Positions 1-8,464 of a DNA stretch of 64,000 nucleotides are shown here, in pieces. A program made the translations under genes and the position numbers. Positions within the stretch are counted from its first letter, which is position 1, and every line of letters begins with the position of its first letter. Origin of the DNA: Flavobacteriales bacterium (GTDB lineage Bacteria; Bacteroidota; Bacteroidia; Flavobacteriales_D; UBA2798); NCBI GenBank assembly GCA_019694795.1, contig JAIBBF010000008.1, positions 21,005-85,004 on the forward strand. Direction: 5' to 3'. The notes below the pieces were generated by a model. It was not told the DNA's origin and searched no databases. It worked only from the letters and a program-made list of their open reading frames with translations.

Positions 1-2
1 AT

Positions 3-380
3 CCGCAAGTTGCCCCCGTAGCCATACAACAAGCCAAACATTTCGCTAAAAATATTCGTCTCGCCATTGCCAGTAAAACCATGAAACCTTTTTCTTATCG
101 CGATAAAGGATCGATGGCTACCATTGGGAAAAACAGGGCAGTAGTGGAGGTTGGCCGTTCCAAATTCGGAGGATTTATTGCCTGGGCCATGTGGATGTTT
201 GTCCACCTCATGTCGCTCGTAGGATTCCGCAATCGCTTTGTGATATTTCTCAATTGGACCAAAAACTATTTCAGCTCCGATCGGGGAATGCGCTTAATCA
301 TTCGCGAATTCGATCTGATTGAAGTTAAGCGTCGACGTAAACGCGAAATGGAACAGGAAAAACAAAAAGAAAGTATGTAA
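3..380 (+). CDS. Type II NADH dehydrogenase (NDH-2), C-terminal part
   Basis: The reading frame is open from the left edge and is cut there, so only about 125 C-terminal residues are seen. The visible start PQVAPVAIQQAKHFAKNI, the FSYRDKGSMATIG motif and the IAWAMWMFVHLMSLVGFRNR segment match the end of bacterial type II NADH:quinone oxidoreductases. In that family the GSMATIG stretch lies near the flavin site, and an amphipathic helix plus a basic tail hold the enzyme on the inner face of the cytoplasmic membrane. These enzymes pass electrons from NADH to quinone without pumping protons. The tail here is strongly basic (KRRRKREMEQEKQKES). The start codon lies outside the window. Confidence 0.88.
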   Translation, partial: PQVAPVAIQQAKHFAKNIRLAIASKTMKPFSYRDKGSMATIGKNRAVVEVGRSKFGGFIAWAMWMFVHLMSLVGFRNRFVIFLNWTKNYFSSDRGMRLIIREFDLIEVKRRRKREMEQEKQKESM

Positions 381-439
381 CTAAATGCATTTACCATCAC
401 CGGGTGATGCAAAGCATTTTTCTATTGTAAATATTCAGG

Positions 440-447
440 TATTTTTG
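440..447 (+). promoter_or_regulatory. -7 promoter box TATTTTTG
   Basis: Exact match to the Bacteroidota -7 consensus TAnnTTTG, 22 nt before the ATG at 470. No clear -33 element was found at ideal spacing. Confidence 0.5.
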
Positions 448-469
448 CAGCTCAAAACCAAATAACGCT

Positions 470-985
470 ATGAAAAAATTTATGATGTTGGCCGCTACGG
501 GATTATTCCTTGCTTCATGCGGAGGCGGTACTGAAGCGGAAAACAAAGAAGAAAAGAAAGATTCTGCCGTTGTGGAACATGTGGCGAAATATGGCGATAC
601 TACCATTACGGAAGAAGGCGCCATCAGTATGCCGGATTTTATTACTGCCATGAATGGAAAAGATTCGCTTGAAGTAAAAATCAACGCCAATATTAATCAG
701 TGCTGCAAGAAAAAAGGATGCTGGATGACGGTGGATATGGAGAATGGAGAAGAAATGCGTGTGACCTTTAAAGATTATGGATTTTTTGTTCCTAAAAATG
801 CAGACGGCATGAATGCTACTTTTCAGGGATGGGCATTTGTAGATACACTTTCAGTTGAAATGCAGAAGCATTATTTGCAGGACGAAGGTGCCAGTCAGGA
901 AGAAATCGATGCCATCACCGAGCCGGTTGCAGAATGGTCGTTTGTTGCAAATGGAGTTATTATTAAGGATGCGAAGAAAAAATAA
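470..985 (+). CDS. DUF4920 domain lipoprotein
   Basis: 171 residues. The N-terminus MKKFMMLAATGLFLASCGGG is a lipoprotein signal with lipobox LASC, so the mature protein should be lipid-anchored outside the cytoplasm. After an acidic/Lys-rich linker of about 20 residues comes a compact domain with the CCKKKGCWM motif and VTFKDYGFFVP, which I recognise as the DUF4920 family common in Bacteroidota. No enzymatic role is established for the family. The Cys cluster suggests metal or redox chemistry, but that is inference. The last 17 nt overlap the start of the next gene, which also encodes a lipoprotein, so the two are probably translationally coupled. A -7 box lies at 440-447. Confidence 0.8.
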   Translation: MKKFMMLAATGLFLASCGGGTEAENKEEKKDSAVVEHVAKYGDTTITEEGAISMPDFITAMNGKDSLEVKINANINQCCKKKGCWMTVDMENGEEMRVTFKDYGFFVPKNADGMNATFQGWAFVDTLSVEMQKHYLQDEGASQEEIDAITEPVAEWSFVANGVIIKDAKKK

Positions 986-1442
986 ATGGGTATTCCTCGG
1001 AATTGCAGCCTTGGTTATTGCCTGTGTTCAATCACCTGAAGAATCAACGGAGAAATCCGACGAAAAAGCCAAAGCCGATTCACTGGCTAATTGTGAAAAA
1101 CCGGTTTTTGATGAATATAAAGCATCGGAATTGGCAGCACTCATGCGCAAAATGGATGCCGATATGCGTATTTACCGCGAACATTTGCTCAGCGGGAAAT
1201 TCAATAACGACACCTTAAGTTTCGATTACTCGGCTATTAAAACCGCAACTCCAACAGATCCCACCGTGCGTGGCGATATGTTTAACGGAATGGCAGATGC
1301 CTTTTTGAATAATGTGAATTCGTTGAAAAACGACGATCAGGATCCGAAGGAAATCTTTAATGTGGCCGTAGCCTCTTGCTTATCCTGCCACGAACAATTT
1401 TGTCCGGGACCCATGGTTCGCATTAAAAAACTAAAAATCTGA
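969..1442 (+). CDS. Lipoprotein with a single CXXCH haem-binding site
   Basis: 157 residues from the ATG at 969. I chose this start because it gives a proper lipoprotein signal (NKWVFLGIAALVIAC, lipobox VIAC). The longer frame starting at 855 would overlap most of the previous gene's end. Near the C-terminus the motif CLSCHEQFC contains CXXCH, the covalent haem c attachment site, with a further Cys three residues on. The rest is mostly helical and hydrophilic, like the small cytochrome c-like lipoproteins of Bacteroidota. It probably acts in periplasmic or outer-membrane electron transfer. Its coupling to the DUF4920 gene (17-nt overlap) suggests a shared role. A strong terminator follows. 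Confidence 0.72.
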   Translation: MRRKNKWVFLGIAALVIACVQSPEESTEKSDEKAKADSLANCEKPVFDEYKASELAALMRKMDADMRIYREHLLSGKFNNDTLSFDYSAIKTATPTDPTVRGDMFNGMADAFLNNVNSLKNDDQDPKEIFNVAVASCLSCHEQFCPGPMVRIKKLKI

Positions 1443-1461
1443 TTCAGAAAATAAACCCAAC

Positions 1462-1493
1462 AAAAAACCCTCAGTTTTCACTGAGGGTTTTTT
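1462..1493. terminator. Bidirectional intrinsic terminator
   Basis: Perfect 7-bp stem CCCTCAG/CTGAGGG (1468-1474 and 1481-1487) with a 6-nt loop, flanked by A6 and T6. It can serve both the lipoprotein operon (+) and rplS (-), which converge here. Confidence 0.85.
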
Positions 1494-1512
1494 AATATCT
1501 GAACGTATCGGA

Positions 1513-1875
1513 TTACTGAGCAATTGCTTTTTGTTTTTCCTTGATACGAGCTGCTTTACCTTTAAGTTCGCGCAGATAGAATACACGTGCACGACGTACA
1601 ACACCTTTTTTATTCACTTCGATTTTGTCGATGAAAGGTGAGTTAATTGGGAATACACGTTCAACACCGATGTTGTTTGACATTTTACGTACTGTAAAAG
1701 TTTCAGTAGCACCTGCACCACGACGTTGAATAACAACACCTTGATATTGCTGAACACGCTCTTTGTTACCTTCTTTAATTTTATAGTGAACGGTAACAGT
1801 ATCTCCTGCTTTAAACGCTGGAAGTTCGTTGTTTACCGGTAACAGTTCTTTTGAGAGTTCTTGAAGACGATCCAT
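1513..1875 (-). CDS. rplS: 50S ribosomal protein L19
   Basis: 120 residues, the usual L19 length. Typical L19 features are [16 protein letters not shown] near the N-terminus, the [14 protein letters not shown] loop, and the basic C-terminus with [24 protein letters not shown]19 sits at the 30S-50S interface. It is transcribed alone here, although in many bacteria it is grouped with rpsP-rimM-trmD. A near-consensus -7 box (TACTATTG on the minus strand, one mismatch) lies upstream of the start at 1875. The gene ends at the shared bidirectional terminator. Confidence 0.97.
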   Translation of the reverse strand: MDRLQELSKELLPVNNELPAFKAGDTVTVHYKIKEGNKERVQQYQGVVIQRRGAGATETFTVRKMSNNIGVERVFPINSPFIDKIEVNKKGVVRRARVFYLRELKGKAARIKEKQKAIAQ

Positions 1876-1994
1876 ACCTGTTTCTTAATTGGGGTGCAAT
1901 AGTACAAAGATTTTTCGAATATCAATCAAATTCCTGTAAAAAAAGCATCATTTTCCCTGATTTTTGAGACGATTTTAGGATATTTGATCCCGCG

Positions 1995-4103
1995 ATGAGG
2001 AAAACACTATTTGTAATTTACCTGCTATTCCTGTTTAGTAATCAGGGGTTTGGACAGACTCAGTCAATTTTTAAGGACGATTTCCTGAATAATAACAATG
2101 CCTGGCTCACCAAAGAGGCTTCCGATTTTGCGGCTGAGGTTTCCGACGGAAATTATAACATCGACCTCAAAAAGGAAGGAGATGCCTGGTGGCTTTGGAG
2201 TCCGATCGCTATCGATCCGAACAAACCTTTTATCTACCGATGCGAATTCACCATTGCGCCCAATTCTAAAAAAGGAGTTTTCGGATTGGCCTGGAATGTT
2301 GAAAATGCAGATAACAATTTCAATTTTGCAGTCTCCGTTACAGGTCAGCACATGGTATTTAATACCAAAGACGGGGCCTATTCCTATCCGAAAAGCTGGA
2401 CCACCTCCTCTAAAAAAGTGGAAAAAGGAAAGGCGCAGATTTTAACCGTAAAAAGCAATGGTTCCAATTATCAGTTTTTACTGGACGATGCCGTGCTTTG
2501 CGAATTACCCTACTATAAATTTGAAGGCACGAATTCAGTCGGATTTTATGTGCAGAATTTTATTGATGTAAGAGTAAACTGGGTGGAGATTGTGCAGGAT
2601 CGTGGAGCAATGAATGTGTTAAGCGGTACGGATTTAGATGTAGTGAAAAAAACAAATCTGGGTTCAAATGTCAATACAGTTTACACCGAAAAAAAACCGG
2701 TGATCTCGCACGATGGTCATACCCTCTTTTTTGTCCGCTCAGAAGACCCCCAGAATTTTGGAGTAGATAAGGCCGATGATATCTGGTTTGCAACGGTGGA
2801 TGATCAAAACCAGTGGAGCAAAGCTAAAAATGTGGGTCGACCCGTAAACAATAAAGAAAACAACAGCTGTATCGGCGTGGCGCAGGACAATAGCTGGATC
2901 ATGTTAAAAGGTCAATACACCAGTGATGGAGAATACAAAGGATCCGGTTTTTCCATTGCTTCCAAAAATGGAGAAGGATGGTTTAATCCCGTTAATCTCA
3001 CTGTAAAGAATTATTACAACAATGCCAAATACCAGGAAGCCTGTGTGAGTCCCGATGGCAACGTGTTGATGTTCGCCATTCAGCGTGAAGATTCCTATGG
3101 AAACAAAGATTTATATGTAAGCAAACGACTACCCGACGGAACATTTTCTGAACCGGTAAATTGCGGTGCAAATGTAAATTCCTTCGCTGCGGAAATTGGT
3201 CCTTTTATTGCCGGCGACGGTAAAACTGTTTATTACGCATCCGAAGGATTACCCGGATATGGAGATGCAGATATATTTATGATTCAGCGATTGGACGACA
3301 GCTGGACCAATTGGTCGAACCCCGTGAATTTGGGTCCAACCATCAACTCCGCAGGATGGGATGCTTATTTTTCTACCGATGCAAAAGGAGAGTGGGGGTA
3401 TATGGTGTCGACCGAAAATGCAATCGGCCGTTCAGATATTTTCCGTTTTCGATTACCGGAAAAAGCAAAACCGAAAATAACATGTGTGGTAAAAGGAAAA
3501 ATTATCAATGCAAAAACCAATGAACCCATGATTGGTGAGCTGACATTTAATGTGCTTGAAACAGATTCCCTCTTAGGCAAAATTTATGCTTTACCTTCAG
3601 ACGGAACCTTCTCCATGGTGTTAAAAGAAGGATTACAATATTCCATCGATGCCACTTATCCCGGCTATTTAGGAGAGCGAATCAGTATTGATTTACGCGA
3701 TGTAAAAGAATCGGTAGAAAAAGAAGTGGTGATGTATTTAAAACCCATCGAAAATGAAACGACGGTTGAGCTGAACAATGTCTTTTTCGAAGAAAATAAA
3801 GCTGAATTGCATTACAGCAGTAAAGCACAATTGCATTGGGTTAGAATTTTTATGGAGAAAAATCCGGAAACGGTAATTCTTATTGGTGGACATGCCATGG
3901 TGAGTGGTGCATCGGAGAAATTCAATAAAAAATTATCGGAAGACCGCGCAAAAACCGTTTACAAATACCTGATAGAAATTGGCGTGGATAAAAAACGATT
4001 GAAGTACAAAGGATATGGATCATCCAAACCGGTGTATAGTGGAACGGATCCTGGACAGAATTCTAAAAACAGATGTGTGGATTTTACCATCATTTCTAAA
4101 TAA
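1995..4103 (+). CDS. OmpA family protein with PD40 beta-propeller repeats
   Basis: 702 residues. It begins with a signal peptide (residues 1-20, ending GFGQ). Residues of about 25-200 look like a concanavalin/LamG-type beta-sandwich. About 220-500 carry TolB-like PD40 blades (for example KKPVISHDGHTLFFVRSE, ACVSPDGNVLMFAIQ, PFIAGDGKTVYYASEG). A short CarboxypepD-reg-like domain follows (about 505-590). About 595-702 form an OmpA peptidoglycan-binding domain with NVFFEENKAEL, LIGGHAM and RAKTVYKYLIEIGVDKKRL. This architecture is typical of Bacteroidota outer-membrane/periplasmic proteins such as PorE-like T9SS parts, but a T9SS role is only inferred. A near -7 box GATATTTG (1979-1986) precedes the ATG. 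A terminator follows directly. Confidence 0.85.
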   Translation: MRKTLFVIYLLFLFSNQGFGQTQSIFKDDFLNNNNAWLTKEASDFAAEVSDGNYNIDLKKEGDAWWLWSPIAIDPNKPFIYRCEFTIAPNSKKGVFGLAWNVENADNNFNFAVSVTGQHMVFNTKDGAYSYPKSWTTSSKKVEKGKAQILTVKSNGSNYQFLLDDAVLCELPYYKFEGTNSVGFYVQNFIDVRVNWVEIVQDRGAMNVLSGTDLDVVKKTNLGSNVNTVYTEKKPVISHDGHTLFFVRSEDPQNFGVDKADDIWFATVDDQNQWSKAKNVGRPVNNKENNSCIGVAQDNSWIMLKGQYTSDGEYKGSGFSIASKNGEGWFNPVNLTVKNYYNNAKYQEACVSPDGNVLMFAIQREDSYGNKDLYVSKRLPDGTFSEPVNCGANVNSFAAEIGPFIAGDGKTVYYASEGLPGYGDADIFMIQRLDDSWTNWSNPVNLGPTINSAGWDAYFSTDAKGEWGYMVSTENAIGRSDIFRFRLPEKAKPKITCVVKGKIINAKTNEPMIGELTFNVLETDSLLGKIYALPSDGTFSMVLKEGLQYSIDATYPGYLGERISIDLRDVKESVEKEVVMYLKPIENETTVELNNVFFEENKAELHYSSKAQLHWVRIFMEKNPETVILIGGHAMVSGASEKFNKKLSEDRAKTVYKYLIEIGVDKKRLKYKGYGSSKPVYSGTDPGQNSKNRCVDFTIISK

Positions 4104-4131
4104 AAAAGGAGATCGAGAGATCTCCTTTTTA
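4102..4131. terminator. Bidirectional intrinsic terminator
   Basis: Perfect stem GGAGATC/GATCTCC (4108-4114, 4119-4125), a 4-nt GAGA loop, and A/T tracts on both sides. It lies between convergent genes ending at 4103 (+) and 4132 (-). Confidence 0.85.
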
Positions 4132-5583
4132 TTAGGCTTGACGCGTAACAGGTATTCGTTGCAGGAGAATGAATAATCCTCCAACACCAACCAGAAAAAA
4201 CAGCGTGAAAATCCATTTACCTCCATTACCGGGTGAACCGGGATCTGAATCCTGTGGAATTACAGGCGTAAAATCGTTTTTCTTGAATTGATTATCCTTG
4301 ATTAAATGATTGTATTCCGTAATGTATTTTCCATAGCGGGTAACATCCCATCCGGTTAAAACAGCCAGTTCTTCCACTTCGTGCTTGCGTTTGTAGCAGA
4401 GGTCTTTGAGGTATTGCTGTCCATCTTCACATTCGAAATCGCCACCTGCAGGATTGGTTAAAATATATCGTCCTTGAAAATGTTCTGTATTGGGCGTAAC
4501 CTGGAAATTTAAATCCTGCGGAAATTTATCGCGCGAGTAGCGGACATGAAGTCGGGTAAAAAATACATTGCCCTGATTGGCCCAATTAACGCCGGCCCGA
4601 CCTAAGTCTGCAGTGAGCGGGGGAGGACCCACACACGGATCGCATTTTACACCGCCCCAGCTTGGCGTAACATTCCATGCGTACTCCAGGAAAACACAAT
4701 TTTTACCCTGATATCTCCAGCTTTTTTCAAAAAGATCTACATAGAATTTACCGAAATTATTGCGGATGTCTAAAGGCACATTTCTGTCGGTAGGAATTTT
4801 TACGGTTCTGTAATTGGTGCATTCTACTCGTCCCGTTTTTGTAAAGGCGTAAACAATCATGTCTTGCGGACCATTTGCATTTGCCATTCCCAAACGGATG
4901 GGTAACATGAATTTCGGAGAATCGAATGAAATTTGAATTGGACGCAGGTGTTCAAATCCCAATGCTTTTTTATTATCGAGATTTACTTTTACAACAAAAA
5001 ATTTCATGTTGCTTTTGATGTAGGGGTCCAATACTTCATTGGCAGTTCCCGGAATTTTATATCCGTTTTGAGTCAGCCAGGTTTTGAGTCCCACCGATTC
5101 TGTAGCCGAAAGAATTAAAATGTCATATTCTCCAATGGAATATTCTGCTTCAACTTTTACGCCCAGTCCCTTTTCCTTTTCCTTCATCGACGATTTTTGC
5201 ACCATCGATATAGATTCGGAACGTGAGTAGGAATAATCCTCCAGGTAATCGTACCTGTAGCAGGGATTTTCATCGTAGTATTCAACCAAACGCGGACCCG
5301 AATAAGCATCCAGTGCTTCGAATACACTTTGATCGGAAATCCGGATATCGTTTTCTTTTAGCACAACGGGAACAGGTACCACCATAGCGAAATCTTTTAC
5401 ATCGCCCTGAAAATCGTTGTTCATGGTAATAGTGGTACGGTTACCATCACGCACTAAAATAATTTGCGAGGTTTTATTAAAGAGTTTGGTGTCGGCTTTT
5501 GCAACATAAAATCCGCAAAAGGCCATTGCATTTTCGGTGACTAAAACCGATAGCAGGAAGAGTGCAATAATTTTCGTTTTCAT
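4132..5583 (-). CDS. DUF2330 domain-containing exported membrane protein
   Basis: 483 residues. A signal peptide (MKTKIIALFLLSVLVTENAMA) is followed by CGFYVAKADTKLFNKTSQIILVRDG, the hallmark opening of DUF2330 proteins. A single C-terminal membrane segment (WIFTLFFLVGVGGLFILL) and a short basic tail then anchor it. The bulk should lie outside the cytoplasm. The function of DUF2330 is unknown. The gene starts 10 nt after the RnfD-like gene, so the two form an operon. I recall this pairing as recurrent in Bacteroidota, which would suggest a joint membrane redox or ion-linked function. That link is inference. Confidence 0.82.
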   Translation of the reverse strand: MKTKIIALFLLSVLVTENAMAFCGFYVAKADTKLFNKTSQIILVRDGNRTTITMNNDFQGDVKDFAMVVPVPVVLKENDIRISDQSVFEALDAYSGPRLVEYYDENPCYRYDYLEDYSYSRSESISMVQKSSMKEKEKGLGVKVEAEYSIGEYDILILSATESVGLKTWLTQNGYKIPGTANEVLDPYIKSNMKFFVVKVNLDNKKALGFEHLRPIQISFDSPKFMLPIRLGMANANGPQDMIVYAFTKTGRVECTNYRTVKIPTDRNVPLDIRNNFGKFYVDLFEKSWRYQGKNCVFLEYAWNVTPSWGGVKCDPCVGPPPLTADLGRAGVNWANQGNVFFTRLHVRYSRDKFPQDLNFQVTPNTEHFQGRYILTNPAGGDFECEDGQQYLKDLCYKRKHEVEELAVLTGWDVTRYGKYITEYNHLIKDNQFKKNDFTPVIPQDSDPGSPGNGGKWIFTLFFLVGVGGLFILLQRIPVTRQA

Positions 5584-5593
5584 ACACTTTATT

Positions 5594-6418
5594 TTAAGCT
5601 TTTATCCACTGAAATTTTTCTGATTTTAAAAGGCGATCGAACCCGACCGTTAATGGTGAAATAAAGAAGAGTGCCCATAGCGGAGCGGTGTGTACCTGCA
5701 TAAAATTGCTTAGTGAAAAAGTGACCACTGCAATAAGAGATGCCCATACAATTCGTGCAACAAGATGATTTGGAGTTGTCACCGGATCGGTGATCATAAA
5801 AAAGCTGAACAGAAGCAATGATCCGTTACTGAATTTGAGCAATAAAAAATCGAAATCCCAACCGAGATAAACGATAGTTCTTACATATTCAAGCAGAAAA
5901 AGTGTAGCCAAAAAAGCAAAGGAAGTATCTACCCGTCCCGCTTTTAAAATCACCATTAATCCGGCAGCTCCTATAAAGAAAACCAGCAAGGCGGAACTTC
6001 CCCATTGTCCGGGAGAAATCCATGCGTCACCGGTCAGTAATATCGTTACAACAATTCCAAAATTGGCAGGATTAAAAATGTGTTTTCCATTGCTGCGAAT
6101 CAGGAATTTTCCGGCAATGGCCAAGCCTACACCCATCACCAGGGTGATATAGGAATTGGCCTGAAAAAGAAGACTCATTCCTAATCCTGTAATCAAGGCG
6201 CTTTTTAGGGAATGCATGGGGGCGGGACTAAGCATTACGCCTACGAGTTGAACCATTAATGCGGTGCTGATGATAATGGCAAATCGTACAATGTCGTGGT
6301 CCCAGTCCAGGTACCAAATTCCATAGAGGAGGAATGAGCTCAAGAATACGATTTGAAAATTTCGTGCATCCCGAAATAAAGATCGCAATGCGGTGAGGAG
6401 GTGAATACTGCTTTTCAT
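5594..6418 (-). CDS. RnfD/NqrB-like membrane subunit
   Basis: 274 residues from the ATG at 6418, with about nine hydrophobic segments. I recognise the RnfD/NqrB family from GKHIFNPANFGIV and FFMITDPVTTPN. The latter corresponds to the region where RnfD/NqrB carries a covalently bound FMN on Thr. In complete Rnf or Nqr complexes this subunit takes part in ferredoxin/NADH:quinone electron transfer coupled to ion pumping. No other Rnf or Nqr gene is present here; the partner is a DUF2330 protein. In-frame ATGs at 6469 and 6487 would give up to 297 residues. I prefer 6418 because homologs typically begin close to the DARNFQ segment, and the longer form would run to within 13 nt of kdsC, leaving no room for a promoter. 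Confidence 0.75.
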   Translation of the reverse strand: MKSSIHLLTALRSLFRDARNFQIVFLSSFLLYGIWYLDWDHDIVRFAIIISTALMVQLVGVMLSPAPMHSLKSALITGLGMSLLFQANSYITLVMGVGLAIAGKFLIRSNGKHIFNPANFGIVVTILLTGDAWISPGQWGSSALLVFFIGAAGLMVILKAGRVDTSFAFLATLFLLEYVRTIVYLGWDFDFLLLKFSNGSLLLFSFFMITDPVTTPNHLVARIVWASLIAVVTFSLSNFMQVHTAPLWALFFISPLTVGFDRLLKSEKFQWIKA

Positions 6419-6488
6419 GCTTCCGATTTTGATGCTGTACACCCGATTTCTTTTTCGGTTCAAATCCATTTTTTCCCACCCTTTCATC

Positions 6489-6496
6489 TATATTTG
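6489..6496 (+). promoter_or_regulatory. -7 promoter box TATATTTG of kdsC
   Basis: Exact TAnnTTTG match only 4 nt before the ATG at 6501, implying a leaderless or nearly leaderless transcript. Confidence 0.55.
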
Positions 6497-6500
6497 TTGC

Positions 6501-7019
6501 ATGACCTACAAAGAGAAACTTCACAAAATAAAAACCTTCATTTTCGATTTCGACGGGGTGTTGACCGATGGAGTAGTGTACCTGATGCCTCCGCGTGATT
6601 TTATCCGAACCATGCATGTCCGCGATTCATACGCCATTCAATATGCCGTTAAAAAAGGATACAGGGTGGCCATTATTACCGGTGGAAATTCGGAAATGGT
6701 AAAAGAGCGGATGGCTTATCTCGGAGTAACAGATGTTTTTCTTCGTGCTTCCGATAAATTAAAAGTATTTAAAGAATATACCGCAGATCATCATCTGGAT
6801 TATTCCGAAATTCTCTATATCGGAGATGATCTACCCGACTATCATGTAATGAAACAGGTTGGATTATCGGTTTGTCCGAATGATGCAGCGGAAGAAATTC
6901 GTGGAATGGTTGATTATGTTTCACCGCGTAAAGGTGGCGAGGGTGTAGTGCGGGAAATGATTGAACAAACCTTAAAGGTTCAGGGAAAGTGGTTCGATCA
7001 AAATGAATTGTCGTGGTGA
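6501..7019 (+). CDS. kdsC: KdsC-like HAD phosphatase (KDO 8-phosphate phosphatase)
   Basis: 172 residues. It is a C0-type HAD phosphatase with motif I FDFDGVLTDG (nucleophile Asp and acid/base Asp), motif II IITGGNSEMV, conserved Lys in ASDKLKVF, and motif IV YIGDDLPDYHVM. The length and the SPRKGGEGVVREMIE tail match KdsC, which hydrolyses KDO 8-phosphate to KDO for lipopolysaccharide synthesis. The related YrbI-like sugar phosphatases are the main alternative. I chose the ATG at 6501 because an exact TATATTTG promoter box ends 4 nt upstream. The longer frame from 6417 adds a residue stretch unlike the family and overlaps the divergent RnfD-like gene. Confidence 0.9.
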   Translation: MTYKEKLHKIKTFIFDFDGVLTDGVVYLMPPRDFIRTMHVRDSYAIQYAVKKGYRVAIITGGNSEMVKERMAYLGVTDVFLRASDKLKVFKEYTADHHLDYSEILYIGDDLPDYHVMKQVGLSVCPNDAAEEIRGMVDYVSPRKGGEGVVREMIEQTLKVQGKWFDQNELSW

Positions 7020-7066
7020 TTTATGGAAAAACAACTTTTTCTGCATCCATAGCGTAAAGTGTATTT

Positions 7067-8410
7067 ATGAAGCGGTGGATTTTGATTTTAATGATGATGT
7101 TGGGGACTTCTCTAATTCAGGCCCAGCATAAAATTGTTATTACCGGTATAGTTACAGAGGAACCGGATAACAGTACCAATCCCCAAAATCGTCCAGTAAA
7201 AGATGTAAGCATTTACCCGGAAAACAACAAGGAAAAGACAGTATTGTCCAATCGCCTTGGTCGCTATTATATTACGCTTACGGTAAATGAGGACCAGGAT
7301 CCGCCGGTGTTGGTTTTTCGTTCCATGTTGCACGATATTTATAAGCGTCCGCTTAAAAAAAGTGAACTACGAAAACATCTCGATGATACCTTAAAGCTGG
7401 ATGTGGTGTTGAATTTTATCACACTCCCCACCGTTGAGGTTTCTGCGGCTCCTTTGGTTGTTTTCGGTTCGGAGGAATTAAGTGTGTCCGATTATCTTTT
7501 TCATGGCGATAATTTCATCATGCTTGCTTATGAAAAACGTCTCGATAAAGGCAGTAAAATTTTATACACCAATCCGGCGAATGTTATTTTATCCAGTTTT
7601 ACCATTCCCGATGTAGCGAAGGAATTGTATGTGGATTATGCGGGACGTTCCTACGTGATTTGTGAAAAGAAGGTGTATGAAATTAATGTGCGCGATGATG
7701 TGCTGAGTTTATTTCCGCTGGAGCAGGATTTTTTCGAAACGCGCATTCGCCCATGGGTCGATACCACCGAAACAACGGCTTATTTTTCCAATCACCTGTG
7801 GTATTATCCGGAATTCGATTATTATGCTTACGATGTAAATGATTCGGTGTTTAAAAAATTAAGAACTGTAATTGATAAACCTCTGATGGAATTGTATCGG
7901 GCGCAGTATAAATATGTGGATGGCCGTGATAAACTGGAGGCTTATCGTGCACAGTTGGCTACCGGGGTAGATAAGGAAATCTGGATTGCCATTTGGTCGG
8001 GTTTTCCTAATTCAATTTATTATCATTCTCTCTATGCGCCTATGTTTATCCAAAATGATACCATTCTCATTTTTGATCACTATTCCAATAAATTATTCCG
8101 CTACAATAAAAACCACGAAGTGCTCGATTCGCTGGATATCACCTATCATATTGGTCCCGATAAAAAACAGTGGGAGGAATTGCTGGTAAAGGATATTGAA
8201 AGTCAGGTCATCTATTCTGTTTTCCTTAAGGAAGGCCGGTTTTTTCTGAAGGAATTAAACACCGCTACCGGTGAAATAAAAAATGTATTCCGCTTAAGCT
8301 ATAAATATCCCGAGCGACTGAAAATCAGGAATGGATATGCCTATTATGTTTATCGTCCCTTCGAATCGGCGCAGAAAAAATTTCTGTACAAGGAGAAAAT
8401 TGGGGAATGA
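7067..8410 (+). CDS. Secreted protein with N-terminal CarboxypepD-reg-like domain, function unknown
   Basis: 447 residues with a signal peptide ending LIQAQ. Residues of about 25-115 (IVITGIVTEE, NRPVKDVSIYPENN, LSNRLGRYYITLTV) form a carboxypeptidase-regulatory-like beta-sandwich of the kind found at the N-terminus of Bacteroidota surface proteins. The remaining 330 residues repeat short beta-rich stretches with Tyr/Asp pairs and may be a beta-propeller. I see no catalytic motif and no T9SS sorting domain. It lies between kdsC and bioB on the same strand but has its own spacing on both sides, and the biotin genes have their own promoter box. I do not recognise a function. Confidence 0.6.
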   Translation: MKRWILILMMMLGTSLIQAQHKIVITGIVTEEPDNSTNPQNRPVKDVSIYPENNKEKTVLSNRLGRYYITLTVNEDQDPPVLVFRSMLHDIYKRPLKKSELRKHLDDTLKLDVVLNFITLPTVEVSAAPLVVFGSEELSVSDYLFHGDNFIMLAYEKRLDKGSKILYTNPANVILSSFTIPDVAKELYVDYAGRSYVICEKKVYEINVRDDVLSLFPLEQDFFETRIRPWVDTTETTAYFSNHLWYYPEFDYYAYDVNDSVFKKLRTVIDKPLMELYRAQYKYVDGRDKLEAYRAQLATGVDKEIWIAIWSGFPNSIYYHSLYAPMFIQNDTILIFDHYSNKLFRYNKNHEVLDSLDITYHIGPDKKQWEELLVKDIESQVIYSVFLKEGRFFLKELNTATGEIKNVFRLSYKYPERLKIRNGYAYYVYRPFESAQKKFLYKEKIGE

Positions 8411-8435
8411 GTCGTTTTGTTGTGGGTTCATGACT

Positions 8436-8443
8436 TATATTTG
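8436..8443 (+). promoter_or_regulatory. -7 promoter box TATATTTG of the biotin operon
   Basis: Exact TAnnTTTG match 21 nt before the bioB ATG, with TTTG at 8416-8419 as a possible -33 element (16-nt spacer, slightly short). No BirA-type dyad is evident. Confidence 0.55.
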
Positions 8444-8464
8444 CCCCAGAACTAATACGAAGGT

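Noticed and set aside
855..968. Upstream start for the haem-site lipoprotein
   Set aside because: It would overlap the previous gene by about 130 nt and hide the clear lipoprotein signal that begins at 969.
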